NCBI GenBank assembly: GCA_037178625.1
Contig: CM074149.1
Coordinates: forward strand, 1,054,001 to 1,118,000
Origin: Skeletonema tropicum
Taxonomy: Eukaryota > Bacillariophyta > Thalassiosirophyceae > Thalassiosirales > Thalassiosiraceae
DNA: 64,000 nt
Direction: 5' to 3'
The notes under the pieces were generated by a model. The model worked only from the letters and a program-made list of their open reading frames with translations, made no database searches and was not told the origin of the DNA. The first letter of the stretch is position 1, and every line of letters starts with the position of its first letter. Positions 1-9,591 of the stretch are shown piece after piece. Made by a program: the position numbers and the translations under genes.

Positions 1-519
1 GACGGTATTTGTTGCTCATTGCTCATAAGTACTACTTCTAAGCGTAAGAAAGAGTATCGTTAGAAGTAGCAGACTATTACTTATGAATCACTGGACTCTA
101 ATCTAACACGGGAACCTGTGCGTGATTTAAGTTGCCATTTTGATATTATCCAAATTATTGGATATTTATCGATACCTTTGAGCACCAGAGCCATCTCTGG
201 TATCCGTTTGCAGCTTGTCTTGGGGATATCTCGGGTTCATGTTCTACTTTCATGATTATTATGCGAACAGGTGAATCCTTCTCTTCACCAAAAGCGAGCA
301 GAAGCGCGAAGCGCAACACGGCCAAGCACGAATGAAGCCAAACGAACAACGCAGTCAAAACGAAACTAAAAACTGAAGCAAGCCACAAGCCAAAAGCCGA
401 AGGCAAAGGACAAAGATCAAAGATTGCCGCTGAGCGCAGCCTCTGAGACCATCTTGCTTCTGGCGTGAATAAATCGCCATCATTGTTTTATACTTAGCTG
501 AATATATCATCTCGTCATC
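1..519. repeat. 5' flank shared by the LRR gene copies
   Basis: No gene is seen. About 150-260 holds a block that matches, in reverse orientation, about 33930-34040 upstream of the fifth LRR copy (shared words such as GAGCACCAGA and GCTTGTCTTGGGG). From about 383 the sequence also matches 5187-5327 upstream of the second LRR copy. The duplicated unit therefore includes several hundred bases of upstream DNA, probably with the promoter. Confidence 0.6.
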
Positions 520-586
520 ATGGCGGCTGAGGGCAATAATATTAGAAGGTACATCTACAGGGGTGGGGAGGACGAAGTGATTCCGG

Positions 587-1585
587 ATGATGGAACTCAT
601 TGTCATCGTACATAAAGACGTCACCGTCATTTTGGCGAGGGCATCGGACGAAATCAATTGCCATCTTGGCATTGTTGAGGTTATATGTCATGAGGGTGTC
701 GAAAAGATTGAAGAAAGCGCATTCTATGACTGCCCTCGCTTGCGGCGAGCAATCATGCCGGGCGTTGAAATTGTTGAGCAGTTGGCATTCGCCCACTGTG
801 AAGATTTGACGGATGTCGAATGTGACAAGCTGAAAATAATTAAAGAATGGGCATTCCAATACTGCACATCTTTAAGGAGCATCAACCTGCCATCCGTCGA
901 GATAGTCAAACGGTATGCATTTGATTCGTGTCTCGCCCTGACACACGCGAAATTTGGTAACAAGCTGGAAAGAATTGAGGGGAGGGCATTCGTCAACTGC
1001 CTTTATCTTGAACGAATCACCATCCCATTGAGAGATGGCATTATTACTGATGATGATGTATTCATGGGGTGTTGTAATTTGAAGCGCGTAGATCTGGTTG
1101 AGGGAGCACTACAAGAAACTATCTCCGCTTTATTATTGGACGACTGGAGGAATGATATGAATGAACAAATTGATTCAATCAATCAAATTCTTCCCAATAC
1201 ATTTGGTGGGAACTCCTATACCAATAATGAGGGAGAAAAGGCCCAGGTGATACAGAGGTGGATTAGATCACTTCTTTGCAAGATTATTCACTACCAAGCA
1301 GAGCATCGAAGCTTCGTGAATGAGGCTGGTTCTACACTTTATCATGCTTTACCTCCCGATATCGTGATGAATAATGTTCTTTCTTTTCTCGAGCTGCCAT
1401 CATACACGTTTGAAGTGGAGGATGAAGATGAAGAAAGCGATAGTGACGATGAAAGTGATGATGAAAGTGGCGATGAAAGTGATGATGAAAGTGGCGATGA
1501 AAGTGACGATGAAAGTGGCGATGAAAGTGACAATGAAAGTGATGATGAAAGTGACGATGAAAGTGACGATGAAATGGGAGAATAG
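587..1585 (+). CDS. BspA-type leucine-rich-repeat protein, copy 1 (acidic tail)
   Basis: The 332-residue ORF consists of LRR_5/BspA-type repeats of about 23 residues (patterns like IxxxAFxxCxxLRxIxLP) over residues about 20-180. A conserved C-terminal region follows (RWIRS...KIIHYQAEH..FVNEA...LPxxIV). Such proteins are common in centric diatoms and are thought to be protein-binding; no enzymatic motif is seen. Paralogues start at MAAEGNNIRR. Here that ATG survives at 520, but a 5-base deletion near 596 relative to copy 2 shifts the frame, so the usable start is the ATG at 587 and about 25 residues are lost. The last 50 residues are a DDES/GDES minisatellite that the other copies lack. A silaffin-like 3' stub lies convergent downstream. 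Confidence 0.75.
   Translation: MMELIVIVHKDVTVILARASDEINCHLGIVEVICHEGVEKIEESAFYDCPRLRRAIMPGVEIVEQLAFAHCEDLTDVECDKLKIIKEWAFQYCTSLRSINLPSVEIVKRYAFDSCLALTHAKFGNKLERIEGRAFVNCLYLERITIPLRDGIITDDDVFMGCCNLKRVDLVEGALQETISALLLDDWRNDMNEQIDSINQILPNTFGGNSYTNNEGEKAQVIQRWIRSLLCKIIHYQAEHRSFVNEAGSTLYHALPPDIVMNNVLSFLELPSYTFEVEDEDEESDSDDESDDESGDESDDESGDESDDESGDESDNESDDESDDESDDEMGE
1423..1575 (+). repeat. 12-bp acidic minisatellite in the LRR 3' coding end
   Basis: GATGAAAGTGAC/GGC-type 12-mers run in frame and encode DESD/DESG repeats. The other four LRR copies end with only a few acidic residues at this point, so the array is a copy-specific expansion. Confidence 0.85.
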
Positions 1586-2107
1586 GACGAACCACCTCTC
1601 CGGTAGGGGAAGATCTACATACAAAATAGCAATTGAGGAGCAAACGCAAAAACCGGGTTCTGATGGGCTGGAAGGCAGAACCCTACACCCTCACGTGATC
1701 CTGTACTATTATTGCGACGATGTTCGTTTATTGTGCCTGAAGCGCGATTATAATTACTTCTAAATACTTAATGAAAAAAGCAGCATATGGTCTAAACATA
1801 GCAGAATCCTGATGAATCATTGGACTCTAATCTTAAGCAGACAGGTGTTGGAATCAAACAGAGAACAACACAGCAAGACCATTCCTCGCTGCTAACAGTT
1901 GAAAAAACTCATTCCATGAGTGCGTGTTCAAATTCGAGTAGGAGTCTTCATCGGGGTTCTTTCCTTACATCTATCGGTGGGTGCTTGGAGCCATACATTT
2001 AACTGCTCATGCTGTAGCCTACTGTAGCTCGAGCTGTAACTTCTCTCGTATCATTATTCTTCTTTCCACCATCCGATTACTTCAATTCAAGAAACTAGGA
2101 CTACATA
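1586..2107 (-). pseudogene. LRR 3' flank plus stub of a silaffin-like gene 3' end
   Basis: About 1830-2040, read on the minus strand, matches the last codons and 3' flank of the silaffin-like gene at 27700-27880. The matching parts are the SSYS..S ending, the TAA at 1999-2001, and a 3' flank reading GATAGATGTAAGGAAAGAA. Only some 40 coding bases remain before the homology ends near 2040. The stub is tail-to-tail with LRR copy 1, the same arrangement as at 27.4-28.8 kb. Bases 1586-1820 show nothing beyond LRR 3' flank shared with copy 2. Confidence 0.7.
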
Positions 2108-2614
2108 CTACTGGCGGGAAAAAACTGGAACCAGTTCCAGTCTCAAAACATCACACAAAACACTAACAAAATGAACAAAGTCATAAATATTATGGCCATC
2201 ATACTCGACAAAAATACATAGAACAGCTTCAACATAACATACCAACCATTAAATATATATTATCTGATTCAGAAGAAACTATGACACGACAATATGGAGC
2301 ACCTACCGACAATTTTGGCACCAATAACTGCTATTTTCGAGCTAGAATGACGCATGCCTACGACATATCTGCATGCCTATGCTGCTGCTGCTATGCGAAT
2401 ATGCTACATATTGCGTTGACCAGTGGTTCTATCGAAAGCTATTAGTCTATACTATCATATTATGGACGGAGATTGGGTTGGGAGGGCGATATGGACGCGC
2501 AGAACCATCATTGGAGGGGTGTAGAATCGAAGTGTTGTGTTTTGTTAGTGTTTTGTGTGGAGATCCTGGTTGGTTCCACTTTTTTCCGTAGTTCCACTTT
2601 TTTCCCGCCAGTAG
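2108..2614. mobile_element. MITE-like element with GGCGGGAAAAAA terminal inverted repeats
   Basis: The left end CTACTGGCGGGAAAAAA is mirrored by TTTTTTCCCGCCAGTAG at the right end, and subterminal blocks (CACACAAAACACTAACAAAA) are also inverted. CATA flanks both ends (2104-2107 and 2615-2618). The duplicate locus at about 6975 has no insert and one copy-equivalent of the flank, so it serves as an empty site. The element is 507 bp and has no coding capacity. The superfamily is not assigned. Confidence 0.75.
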
Positions 2615-2679
2615 CATACACAAGCAGAAACAAATGGCCTCGAGCTTGAGCTTGTGACACAAGGTAATGACGTAAAATC

Positions 2680-3424
2680 TGACAGTCGACGAGAGCCTGC
2701 ATTTAAACAGTGAAGAAGAAGAAGCATCTGATGCTAATGTCCCCATGAATGATGGATCTTTCATCACATTCACCTCACTTTCAAGTATCTAGGAACTCAC
2801 ATACACTTCGCACTAGATGAAACCTACGACATTGAAATCAGGATAAACAAAGCCAACCAAGCACTTGGAGCCATGAGAAAATTCTTTAAGAGACCTGAAG
2901 TTAATCTATTTAGACGAAGTATTTGATATTTTGTGCCATCCATATCAACATCCTATTATGGGAGTTGAAAGCTGGGCCATCCACGATAACCACATCAAAA
3001 AGCTACAAACATGGGCGAACAACTCAATCAGATCAATATTCTCGGAATTAGCATGACACAAGTCTAAGAAGAGCACATCACTGAGGACTCCTCCTCCTGC
3101 AAGGAACTACCCCCTTCGCTTCCAAGAGAACGGAGAGACCCACCGAGAAGCAACGAAAACGAGAGTAGAGAATATGAATATGACCCGGAAGGCGTAGGCC
3201 ACAACTTCAAAGGAGCACTAAGCATCTTTGGCCTTGAACGAGGAGCTGTATGGACGGATGTCAAAGCTGAATTCAGACGACTCTCACGCCTATATCATCC
3301 TGACAAACACAACCCTACAAGAACCAACATGACAAACAACGAAGAAGCCAAAGCCTTCTTTCAGCTCTTCAGCAATGCGAGAGACTTTCTAGAAAAATAT
3401 ATCGAACAAACTGGACACATGTAA
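2680..3424 (+). pseudogene. Decayed non-LTR reverse transcriptase C-terminus fused to a J-domain, copy A
   Basis: The 5' part encodes a LINE RT thumb-side segment: a FKYLGTHI motif, DIEIRINKAN, then INILLWG and ESWAIHDNHIKKLQTW, with frameshifts. In the frame of the segment ending MTQV (one stop intervening), the sequence continues into a linker and then a clear DnaJ J-domain: KGALSIFGL, DVKAEFRRLSRLYHPDKH with the HPD motif, then EEAKAFFQLFSNARDFL, ending at TAA 3422. The region between RT and J-domain is shorter than in copy C (16896-18089), which keeps an RPRGRP motif and a poly-Ser tract. J-domains recruit Hsp70; a role in retrotransposition is inference. Confidence 0.75.
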
Positions 3425-3946
3425 CAACAACAACTGAATAGCGTTAGCGTGAAACTCTTTAAACATCTAATGCTAATGAATGATCTAAGCTACCTTGTGT
3501 AGCTCAGAGGCATTGGAGTTGGAGGAAACAGCGGGTAAAGTTGTTGACGAAGGAACGCGTCAGGCTTTACCAACAGCTTGGAAGGCCTAGGCCTGTCATA
3601 ACTCAAGCTCAAGCTGCAACTCTGTCTAAGTCTATGACTAGAGATCTGTCCCTGTTGGTGCAGAATCAGAATGGGTCCCCTACACCTATATACACAGATC
3701 TAGATGTGGCGAAAGAGAAAGAGTACCCAAAGACCATTGTAGGTCGGCTCATCCTATAATCTGCGGTCCTCTACTGCGTGATGGCATGAGGATGGATGCT
3801 TTTGCCAGCGAGCCGCAGTTCATGAAGAGTTACTTCACGGGTTTTATTGAGTCGTCAGTATTGCAAGTAAATTTGTGCTTATTATATACATTTATTTGTG
3901 TGACATCAGCAGGAGCATGTGACATGTGCAATCTGTCACACTTACT
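3425..3946 (+). repeat. Triplicated spacer between RT/J-domain relic and tRNA-Val
   Basis: This stretch is nearly identical to 7798-8331 and 18090-18624. It includes a 72-codon ORF (3541-3759, starting MLTKERVRLYQQLGRPRP) that stays open in all three copies, with no recognised domain. A second frame after 3780 (DAFASEPQFMKSYFTGF) also stays readable. It could be the tail of an unrecognised gene captured in the duplication; function unknown. Confidence 0.5.
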
Positions 3947-4020
3947 GCAGTCATGGTCTAGTTGGTTATGACGCGGCCTTAACACGGCTGAGGTCCTGAG
4001 TTCGACTCTCAGTGATTGTA
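3947..4020 (+). tRNA. trnV-AAC: tRNA-Val(AAC), copy A
   Basis: The 74-nt sequence folds as a complete cloverleaf. The acceptor is GCAGTCA/TGATTGT with discriminator A. The D arm contains box A TGGTCTAGTTGG. The anticodon stem CGGCC/GGCTG (one G-U pair) has loop TTAACAC, giving anticodon AAC. The variable loop has 5 nt, and the T arm CTGAG-TTCGACT-CTCAG contains box B. A TTTTT run at about 4024 fits a Pol III terminator. It decodes GUU/GUC valine codons. The identical gene recurs at 8332 and 18625. Confidence 0.93.
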
Positions 4021-4473
4021 GTTCTTTTTGTCATACTACTCCTTTCCTCGTATCTTTGCTCATTTTTGAAAATCCGACGACCTGGCGGATATGCCGATGC
4101 CGAAGCTGGATCCTACCGTACCTTCCTTCTCTTCACCCATGGAGGCTATTCCTTCAACGTCTTGGAGTCGATTCCCAGTAACTGTACTTTTTTGTTCTTT
4201 TTCTTCTATTGACAGAGGCAGAGGAAGAGGAAGAAAAAGAGAGACCTCCCTCTCTCCTTTTCCTTGTCCTTGTTTTTTGCTCATTTTCATTCTTTTGCAT
4301 GTTCCCCCTCCCTCCTACTCTCAACTGCCTCTCAACAGGTGAGAGTGAGAGTCCTCACTCAACCTCTGCCACCGCAGAGGTAGGGGAGAGGGGATTACTC
4401 CCCACTCCAGGTGTGCCAGTTGGACATCCCCGGCCCATTCTCAATGAGTGGCCGGATGCGGTGGTGCCTGTGC
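4021..4473. other. tRNA downstream repeat and LINE 3' UTR-like sequence
   Basis: 4021-4240 matches the sequence after the third tRNA (18699-18960). From about 4330 to 4473 the minus strand looks like the untranslated 3' end of the LINE relic that follows, with no convincing ORF. The AGAGG-rich frames around 4200-4290 are low complexity. Confidence 0.45.
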
Positions 4474-5186
4474 CTACTCCCTCTGAGCAAGGAGGGAGTT
4501 TGCCCGGACTAGGGCAAGGGACATGCGTACCCGCACATAGAATATAATCTGGCTACGCTGACGCTCCCACTTTTCTGCTAAATGTGTACCCAGTTGACGC
4601 ATCGCGTTCAAGGCCTCTCTACCTGGCATTCCATCAGCCATGAAGCAGAGGGGGGTGAAGTCCCGACGTCGTTCAAGACAAGCTGCCTTGTACTTGCGGA
4701 TTTTCTCCCTCTCTTGTTGCCTCAAGACAGCCGAAGGCGCCTTGTTGCGGTAGGAGCGGCAGTCCGCGTCGGTGATGCGAGTGTCAAAGATAGTTGACAC
4801 TGTCTCTTCCAGAAGTGGGAGACCATCACATCTCCACGCTCTTCCGTTGTTGTCACTGTCACTGGGGTCGACCCATCAGTTGCGTTGTGTTGTTGCGTTG
4901 TGTTGTTGCGTTGTGTTGTTGCGTGCGTGGTATTTTCAGCCTCTGCTGCGGCAGCAGCCTCTGCAGCAGTGCGTTGAGTACTAGTGTAGATAAAGGGTTC
5001 GTACTCAACGTCACCGGGAGTAAAGGCTTGCTTGCACAAGGAGCCAAATTCCCTCGTAACATCATTGTGGCGGCAATGGTCGAGACCGCCCACCTTGCAT
5101 TGGAGAGCATGTTCCACCGTCATTTTTGCACCACATCCATCGCATAGGTCTGACATATCCAACGGCTTCAGGTTGTACCGGAGACG
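4474..5186 (-). pseudogene. LINE C-terminal fragment with Cys/His finger and endonuclease-like region
   Basis: On the minus strand two frames join. The first has RYNLKPLDMSDLCDGCG, then C..C..H..C spacing (CDGCGAKMTVEHALQC) and RHNDV, then a poly-Ala/Thr-rich stretch and GDVMVSHFWKR. After one frameshift near 4800 come FDTRITDADCRSYRNKAP, FTPLCFMADGMPG and RMSLALVRANSL. The layout (zinc knuckle, RHN, GDVxV, DxRxTD) fits the C-terminal restriction-like endonuclease region of LINEs common in diatom genomes; that assignment is from memory. An 18-bp GTTGT-type repeat at 4885-4925 interrupts it. It is immobile. Confidence 0.65.
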
Positions 5187-5327
5187 TAAGCAAGCCGCAA
5201 GCCAAAAGCCGAAGGCAAAGGACAAAGGAGAAAGATCAAAGATTGCCGCTGAGCGCAGCCTCTTGCTTCTGGCGTGAATAAATCGCCATCATTGTTTTAT
5301 TGCTGAATTTATCATCTCGTCATCATC

Positions 5328-6266
5328 ATGGCGGCTGAGGGCAATAATATTAGAAGGTAAATCTACAGGGGTGAGGAGGGCGAAGAAATTCCGGATGATG
5401 GAACTCGTATTATTGTCATCGTACATAAAGACGTCACCGTCATTTTGGCGAGGGCATCGGATGGCAATTGCCATCTTGGCATTGTTGAGGTCATCTGTCA
5501 CGAGGGTGTCGAAAAGATTGAGGAACAGGCATTCTATTACTGCCGTTTCTTGAGACGAGTTGTCATGCCGGGCGTTGAAATTGTCGAGGGGGGCGCATTC
5601 GCCCACTGTGAAGATTTGACGGATGTCGAATGTGACAAGCTGAAAATAATTAAAGAATGGGCATTCCAACACTGCGAATTTCTGAGGAGTATCAACCTAT
5701 CATCCGCCGAGATAGTCAAACGGTATGCATTGCTTCGTGTCTCGCCCTGACAGACGCGAAATTTGGTAACAAGCTGGAAAGAATTGAGGAGGGCATTCGT
5801 CAACTGCCTTTATCTTGAACGAATCACCATCCCATTGAGAGATGGCATTATTACTGATGATGATGTATTCATGGGGTGTACAGATTTGAAGCGCGTAGAT
5901 CTGGTTGAGGGAGCACTACATGAAACTATCGATGCTTTACAATTGGAGGAGTGGAGGAATGATATGAATGAACAAATTGATTCAATCCATCAGATTCTTC
6001 CCAATACATATGCTGGTGAAGAAGAATATAATAAAGCGGGAGAAAAGGCCTGGGTGATACGAAGGTGGATCAGATCAGTTCTTCGCAAGATTATTCACTA
6101 CCAAGCAGAGCACCAACGCTTCGTGAATGAGGCCAGTTCTACACTTCATTGCGCTTTACCTCACGAAATCGTAAAGAATAATGTTCTTCCTTTTCTGGTG
6201 CTGCCACCATACACGTTTGAAGTGGAGGATGAAGAAGATGACGTAGACGATGAAATGGAGGAATAG
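5328..6266 (+). pseudogene. BspA-type LRR protein, copy 2 (broken)
   Basis: It is homologous to copy 1 across its length and its 5' flank. The ancestral ATG at 5328 is followed by a TAA at codon 11 (MAAEGNNIRR then stop). A 1-base deletion near 5731 and a 2-base deletion near 5788 take about 19 codons out of frame, with a stop at 5750, before the frame is restored. The remaining pieces are 5445-5750 (LRRs) and 5763-6266 (last LRRs and conserved tail, ending DDVDDEMEE). Full-length product is not possible without recoding. Confidence 0.8.
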
Positions 6267-7034
6267 GACGAACCATCTCTCAGGTAGGAGAAGATCTACA
6301 TACAAGAGCAATTGAAGAGCAAAAGCAAAAACCGGGTTCTGATGGGCTGGAAGTCGGGTAGGACACTAATAATAATAACTTAAAAAATTACTCAACTAGC
6401 ACACCCTCAGGTGATCCCGACTGTACGAAGTACTGTTGCGACGATGTTCGTTGATTGTGCCTGAAGCGCGATATAAGTATGGTACTTCTGAATAATGCAA
6501 GCAGCATATGGTCTACAAATAGCAGAATCCTAATGAATCATTTGACTCTAATCATCTTTTACTTTATCGGAGATATCATCTACAACGTGATACATATTCA
6601 ACGCTCTCATCCACATCTATATTATGAAATCATTGCCGAGACTCCTCTCTTAAAACGGAGAGACGATATCAATATATAGATAGTCGGACATACATTACTT
6701 TCAAAGCAGACAGGTGTTGGAATCAAACAGAGTACATCACAGCAAGACCATACCTATCTCGCTACTAACAGTTGAAAAAACTCATTCCATGAGTGCGTGT
6801 TCAAATTCGAGTAGGAGTCTTCATCGGGTTTCTTTCCTTACATCTATCTGTGGGTACAGCCATCACATTTAACTGCTCATGATGTAGCCTACTCATACTG
6901 TAGCTCGAGCTGTAACTACTCTCGTATCATTATTCTTCTTTCCACCATCCGATTACTTCAACTCAAGAAGCTAGGACTACACAAGCAGAAACAAATGGCC
7001 TCGAGCTTGAGCTTGTGACACATGGTAATGACGA
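6267..7034 (-). pseudogene. LRR 3' flank and silaffin-like 3' stub, copy B
   Basis: 6710-6916 repeats the stub seen at 1830-2040: silaffin-like 3' flank and last codons on the minus strand, with TAA at about 6869. About 6975 is the empty site of the MITE found at 2108. The rest is shared with copy A except for a few small insertions. An AT-rich 100-base segment at 6550-6680 resembles 27950-28030. Confidence 0.65.
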
Positions 7035-7797
7035 TAAAATTTGACAGTCGACGAGAGGAGCCTGTATTTAAACAGTGCAGAAGAAGAAGCATCTGATGCT
7101 AATGTCCCCATGAATTATGGATCTTTCATCACATTCACTTCACTTTTCAAGTATCTAGGAACTCACATACACTTCACACTAGATGAAACCTACGACATTG
7201 AAATCAGGATAAACAAAGCCAACCAAACACTTCGAGCCAGAGAAAATTCTGTAAAAGTAAAAGAGACCTGAAGTTAATCTATTTTGACGAAGTATATGAT
7301 GTTTCGGGCCATCCATATCAACATCCTATTATGGGAGTTGAAAGCTGGGCCATCCACGATAACCACATCAAAAAGCTACAAACATGGGCGAACAACTCAA
7401 TCAGATCAATATTCTCGGAATTAGCATGACACAAGTCTAAGAAGAGCACATCACTGAGGACTCCTCCTCCTGCAAGGAACTACCCCCTTCGCTTCCAAGA
7501 GAACGGAGAGACCCACCGAGAAGCAACGAAAACGAGAGTAGAGAATATGAATATGACCCGGAAGGCGTAGGCCACAACTTCAAAGGAGCACTAAGCATCT
7601 TTGGCCTTGAACGAGGAGCTGTATGGACGGATGTCAAAGCTGAATTCAGACGACTCTCACGCCTATATCATCCTGACAAACACAACTCTACAAGAACCAA
7701 CATGACAAACAACGAAGAAGCCAAAGCCTTCTTTCAGATCTTCAGCAATGCGAGAGACTTTCTAGAAAAATATATCGAACGAACTGGACACATGTAA
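7035..7797 (+). pseudogene. RT C-terminus fused to J-domain, copy B
   Basis: This is a second copy of the unit at 2680-3424. The RT part keeps a longer open stretch (7041-7271) with the FKYLGTHI motif and RINKAN. Downstream frameshifts precede ESWAIHDNHIKKLQTW. The J-domain frame is intact from about 7441 to TAA 7795 and again shows LSRLYHPDKH. It shares with copy A the shortened linker, so A and B descend from one already-deleted unit. Confidence 0.75.
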
Positions 7798-8331
7798 CAA
7801 CAACAACTGAATAGCGTTAGCGTGAAACTCTTCAAACATCTAATGCTAATGAATGATCTAAGCTACCTTGTGTAGCTCAGAGTCTGTCAGAGGCATTGGA
7901 GTTGGAGGAAACAGCGGGTAAAGTTGTTGACGAAGGAACGCGTCAGGCTTTACCAACAGCTTGGAAGGCCTAGGCCTGTCATAACTCAAGCTCAAGCTGT
8001 ACTAACTCTGTCTAAGTCTAAGTCTAGAGATCTGTCCCTGTTGGTGCAGAATCAGAATGGGTCCCCTACACCTATATACACAGATCTAGACGTGGCGAAA
8101 GAGCAAGAGTACCCAAAGACCATTGTAGGTCGGCTCATCCTATAATTTTCGGTCCTCTACTGCGTGATGGCATGAGGATGGATGCTTATGCAAGGAGCCG
8201 CAGTTCATGAAGAGTTACTTCACGGGTTTTATTGAGTCGTCAGTATTGCAAGTAAATTTGTGCTTATTATATACATTTATTTGTGTGACATCAGCAGGAG
8301 CATGTGACATGTGCAATCTGTCACACTTACT
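7798..8331 (+). repeat. Spacer between RT/J-domain relic and tRNA-Val, copy B
   Basis: It is a near-identical copy of 3425-3946 with a small insertion (CTGTCAGAG) near 7883. The 73-codon ORF at 7924-8145 matches the one at 3541. Nothing else is recognised. Confidence 0.5.
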
Positions 8332-8405
8332 GCAGTCATGGTCTAGTTGGTTATGACGCGGCCTTAACACGGCTGAGGTCCTGAGTTCGACTCTCAGTGA
8401 TTGTA
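8332..8405 (+). tRNA. trnV-AAC: tRNA-Val(AAC), copy B
   Basis: The sequence is identical to the gene at 3947-4020: cloverleaf complete, anticodon AAC in loop TTAACAC, box A and box B intact, TTTTT run just downstream. Confidence 0.93.
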
Positions 8406-8799
8406 GTTCTTTTTGTCTTACTACTCCTTTCCTCGTATCTTTGCTCATTTTTGAAAATCCGACGACCTGGCGGATACCCCTCGCGGTACCCTGGCTGCCA
8501 AAATTGCATCTTCTTTTTGCGTGGTCGTCTCTTTTACTTTTACTTTCACCACCGTTTTCTGTGTCTTCTTCATCTTCTGATTCTGAACTGACGAGTCTTG
8601 TATTACGATTACGATTACGATTACCATGATACATAAGTACGTCATCGTCATGTTCATGGAAATCTTTCACTTCCATCTCACTTCATTCCACAAAAGAGGA
8701 ATTATACTGTAGCCAGAGCTGGACTGGCCACAACAGCAGTACAAAGGTAAACTCCATTTCTACATCGATACAAAAATTTAGTTCTTTGATGGGAAATCT
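8406..8799. repeat. tRNA downstream flank shared with copy C
   Basis: After about 70 bases common to all copies, this stretch skips the segment kept at 4080-4240 and 18776-18960. It then matches 19081-19345 (GCTGCCAAAATTGCATCTTC and onward). A short ATTACG triplicate lies at about 8602-8622. No gene is seen. Confidence 0.5.
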
Positions 8800-9228
8800 G
8801 ACTTTGATAGTTGGCACAGAGGACTTTAACTTTAGTATGGATACCCAAACTTGGTCGACCTCCAGATCCAGATAAGCCAAACAACTATCGTGGTATCAAC
8901 TTGATGGATGTGGTGTCAAAAGTGTTTTTCCGAATACTGAACAAAAGACTCTTCACTCTTTTAGATCAATACGGATATGGCACCAAACTGCAATTCGGTG
9001 GAACCCCTAAAACAGGGTGCGGGGAAGCTGAAGCTGGCTTCACACTAAAAGCGTGCTACACGCAAGAAGAATCACAGCCTGGGAGCATATGTGGCATTCA
9101 GATTAAGTCAAAGCATACACTACAGCAACCCATGAGCTACTGCTTGAAATTCTAATGTAGAAGATTTGGAGCACCTCCTCCTCCTCGCTTAGTCAACTGT
9201 GTCAAGGGCCAATACACTGATATTCTCT
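8800..9228 (+). pseudogene. LINE reverse transcriptase N-terminal domain fragment
   Basis: The readable frame 8811-9155 has the RT entry motifs: PDPDKPNNYRGINLMDVVSK, then RILNKRL, LLDQYG, LQFGGTPKTGC and AEAGFTLK. After frameshifts, FGAPPPPRLVNCVKGQYTDI appears to about 9228. The catalytic YADD part is missing. This is the 5' side of a non-LTR RT and could come from the same family as the RT/J-domain relics, which hold only the 3' side. It breaks off where the secreted-protein exon relic begins. Confidence 0.75.
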
Positions 9229-9420
9229 ACAGTCACAGTGGCAGAGACAGCTCCTGGAGCGGTTGAGAGAAGAAAAAAAAAAATTAACGGAAATCTTAAA
9301 GTACGTCATGGTTGGCCTGAGCGGTTGAGAGAAGAGCCAAGGCGGCGGAGATAATAAGATGAAGCTTCATGATTTTTGTGCTATCGTTTGATTGTTGATA
9401 AAATTATGGCAGGATCATAT
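9229..9420 (-). pseudogene. Relic of the signal-peptide exon of the 14-16 kb array
   Basis: The minus strand matches the first exon and upstream region of the small secreted-protein gene at 14759-14842: GATGAAGCTTCATGATTTTTGTG and CAGAGACAGCTCCTGGAGC. It is split by a 46-base insertion at 9273-9318. Confidence 0.7.
9273..9318 (-). mobile_element. 46-bp retroposed fragment with perfect 16-bp target duplication
   Basis: GAGCGGTTGAGAGAAG stands at 9257-9272 and again at 9319-9334, while the uninterrupted paralogue at about 14783 has it once. The insert, read on the minus strand, ends ACGTACTTTAAGATTTCCG and then a T tract of eleven. Related words occur at about 9425-9445 and 57371-57392. It fits a severely 5'-truncated retroposon. 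Confidence 0.75.
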
Positions 9421-9591
9421 GTGTAACAGAAATTTTAAAGTACGTCTGGTGGGCCCTCAAGAGGCGACATTATCTACGCTAAGTGATAACGAACATGTGC
9501 TGCAGTAGCTATTATTTCCCCCCAAGCCTGCTATCTTTCAAGCAGGCCAGGATTAACAACGTCAACCTATTCAGGTCGTTTGTGGTGTGGA
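9335..9591. other. Junction region without a gene
   Basis: The end of the exon relic (to about 9420) and a second short copy of the GTACTTTAAAATTTCTGTTA word (about 9425-9445, minus strand) are present, then sequence leading to the end of the minus-strand retroelement. No ORF is supported. Confidence 0.4.

Noticed and set aside
1332..1649. His/Phe and Ser/Leu-rich frames around the LRR copy 1 tail
   Set aside because: They are other frames of the 12-bp acidic minisatellite, with no independent support.
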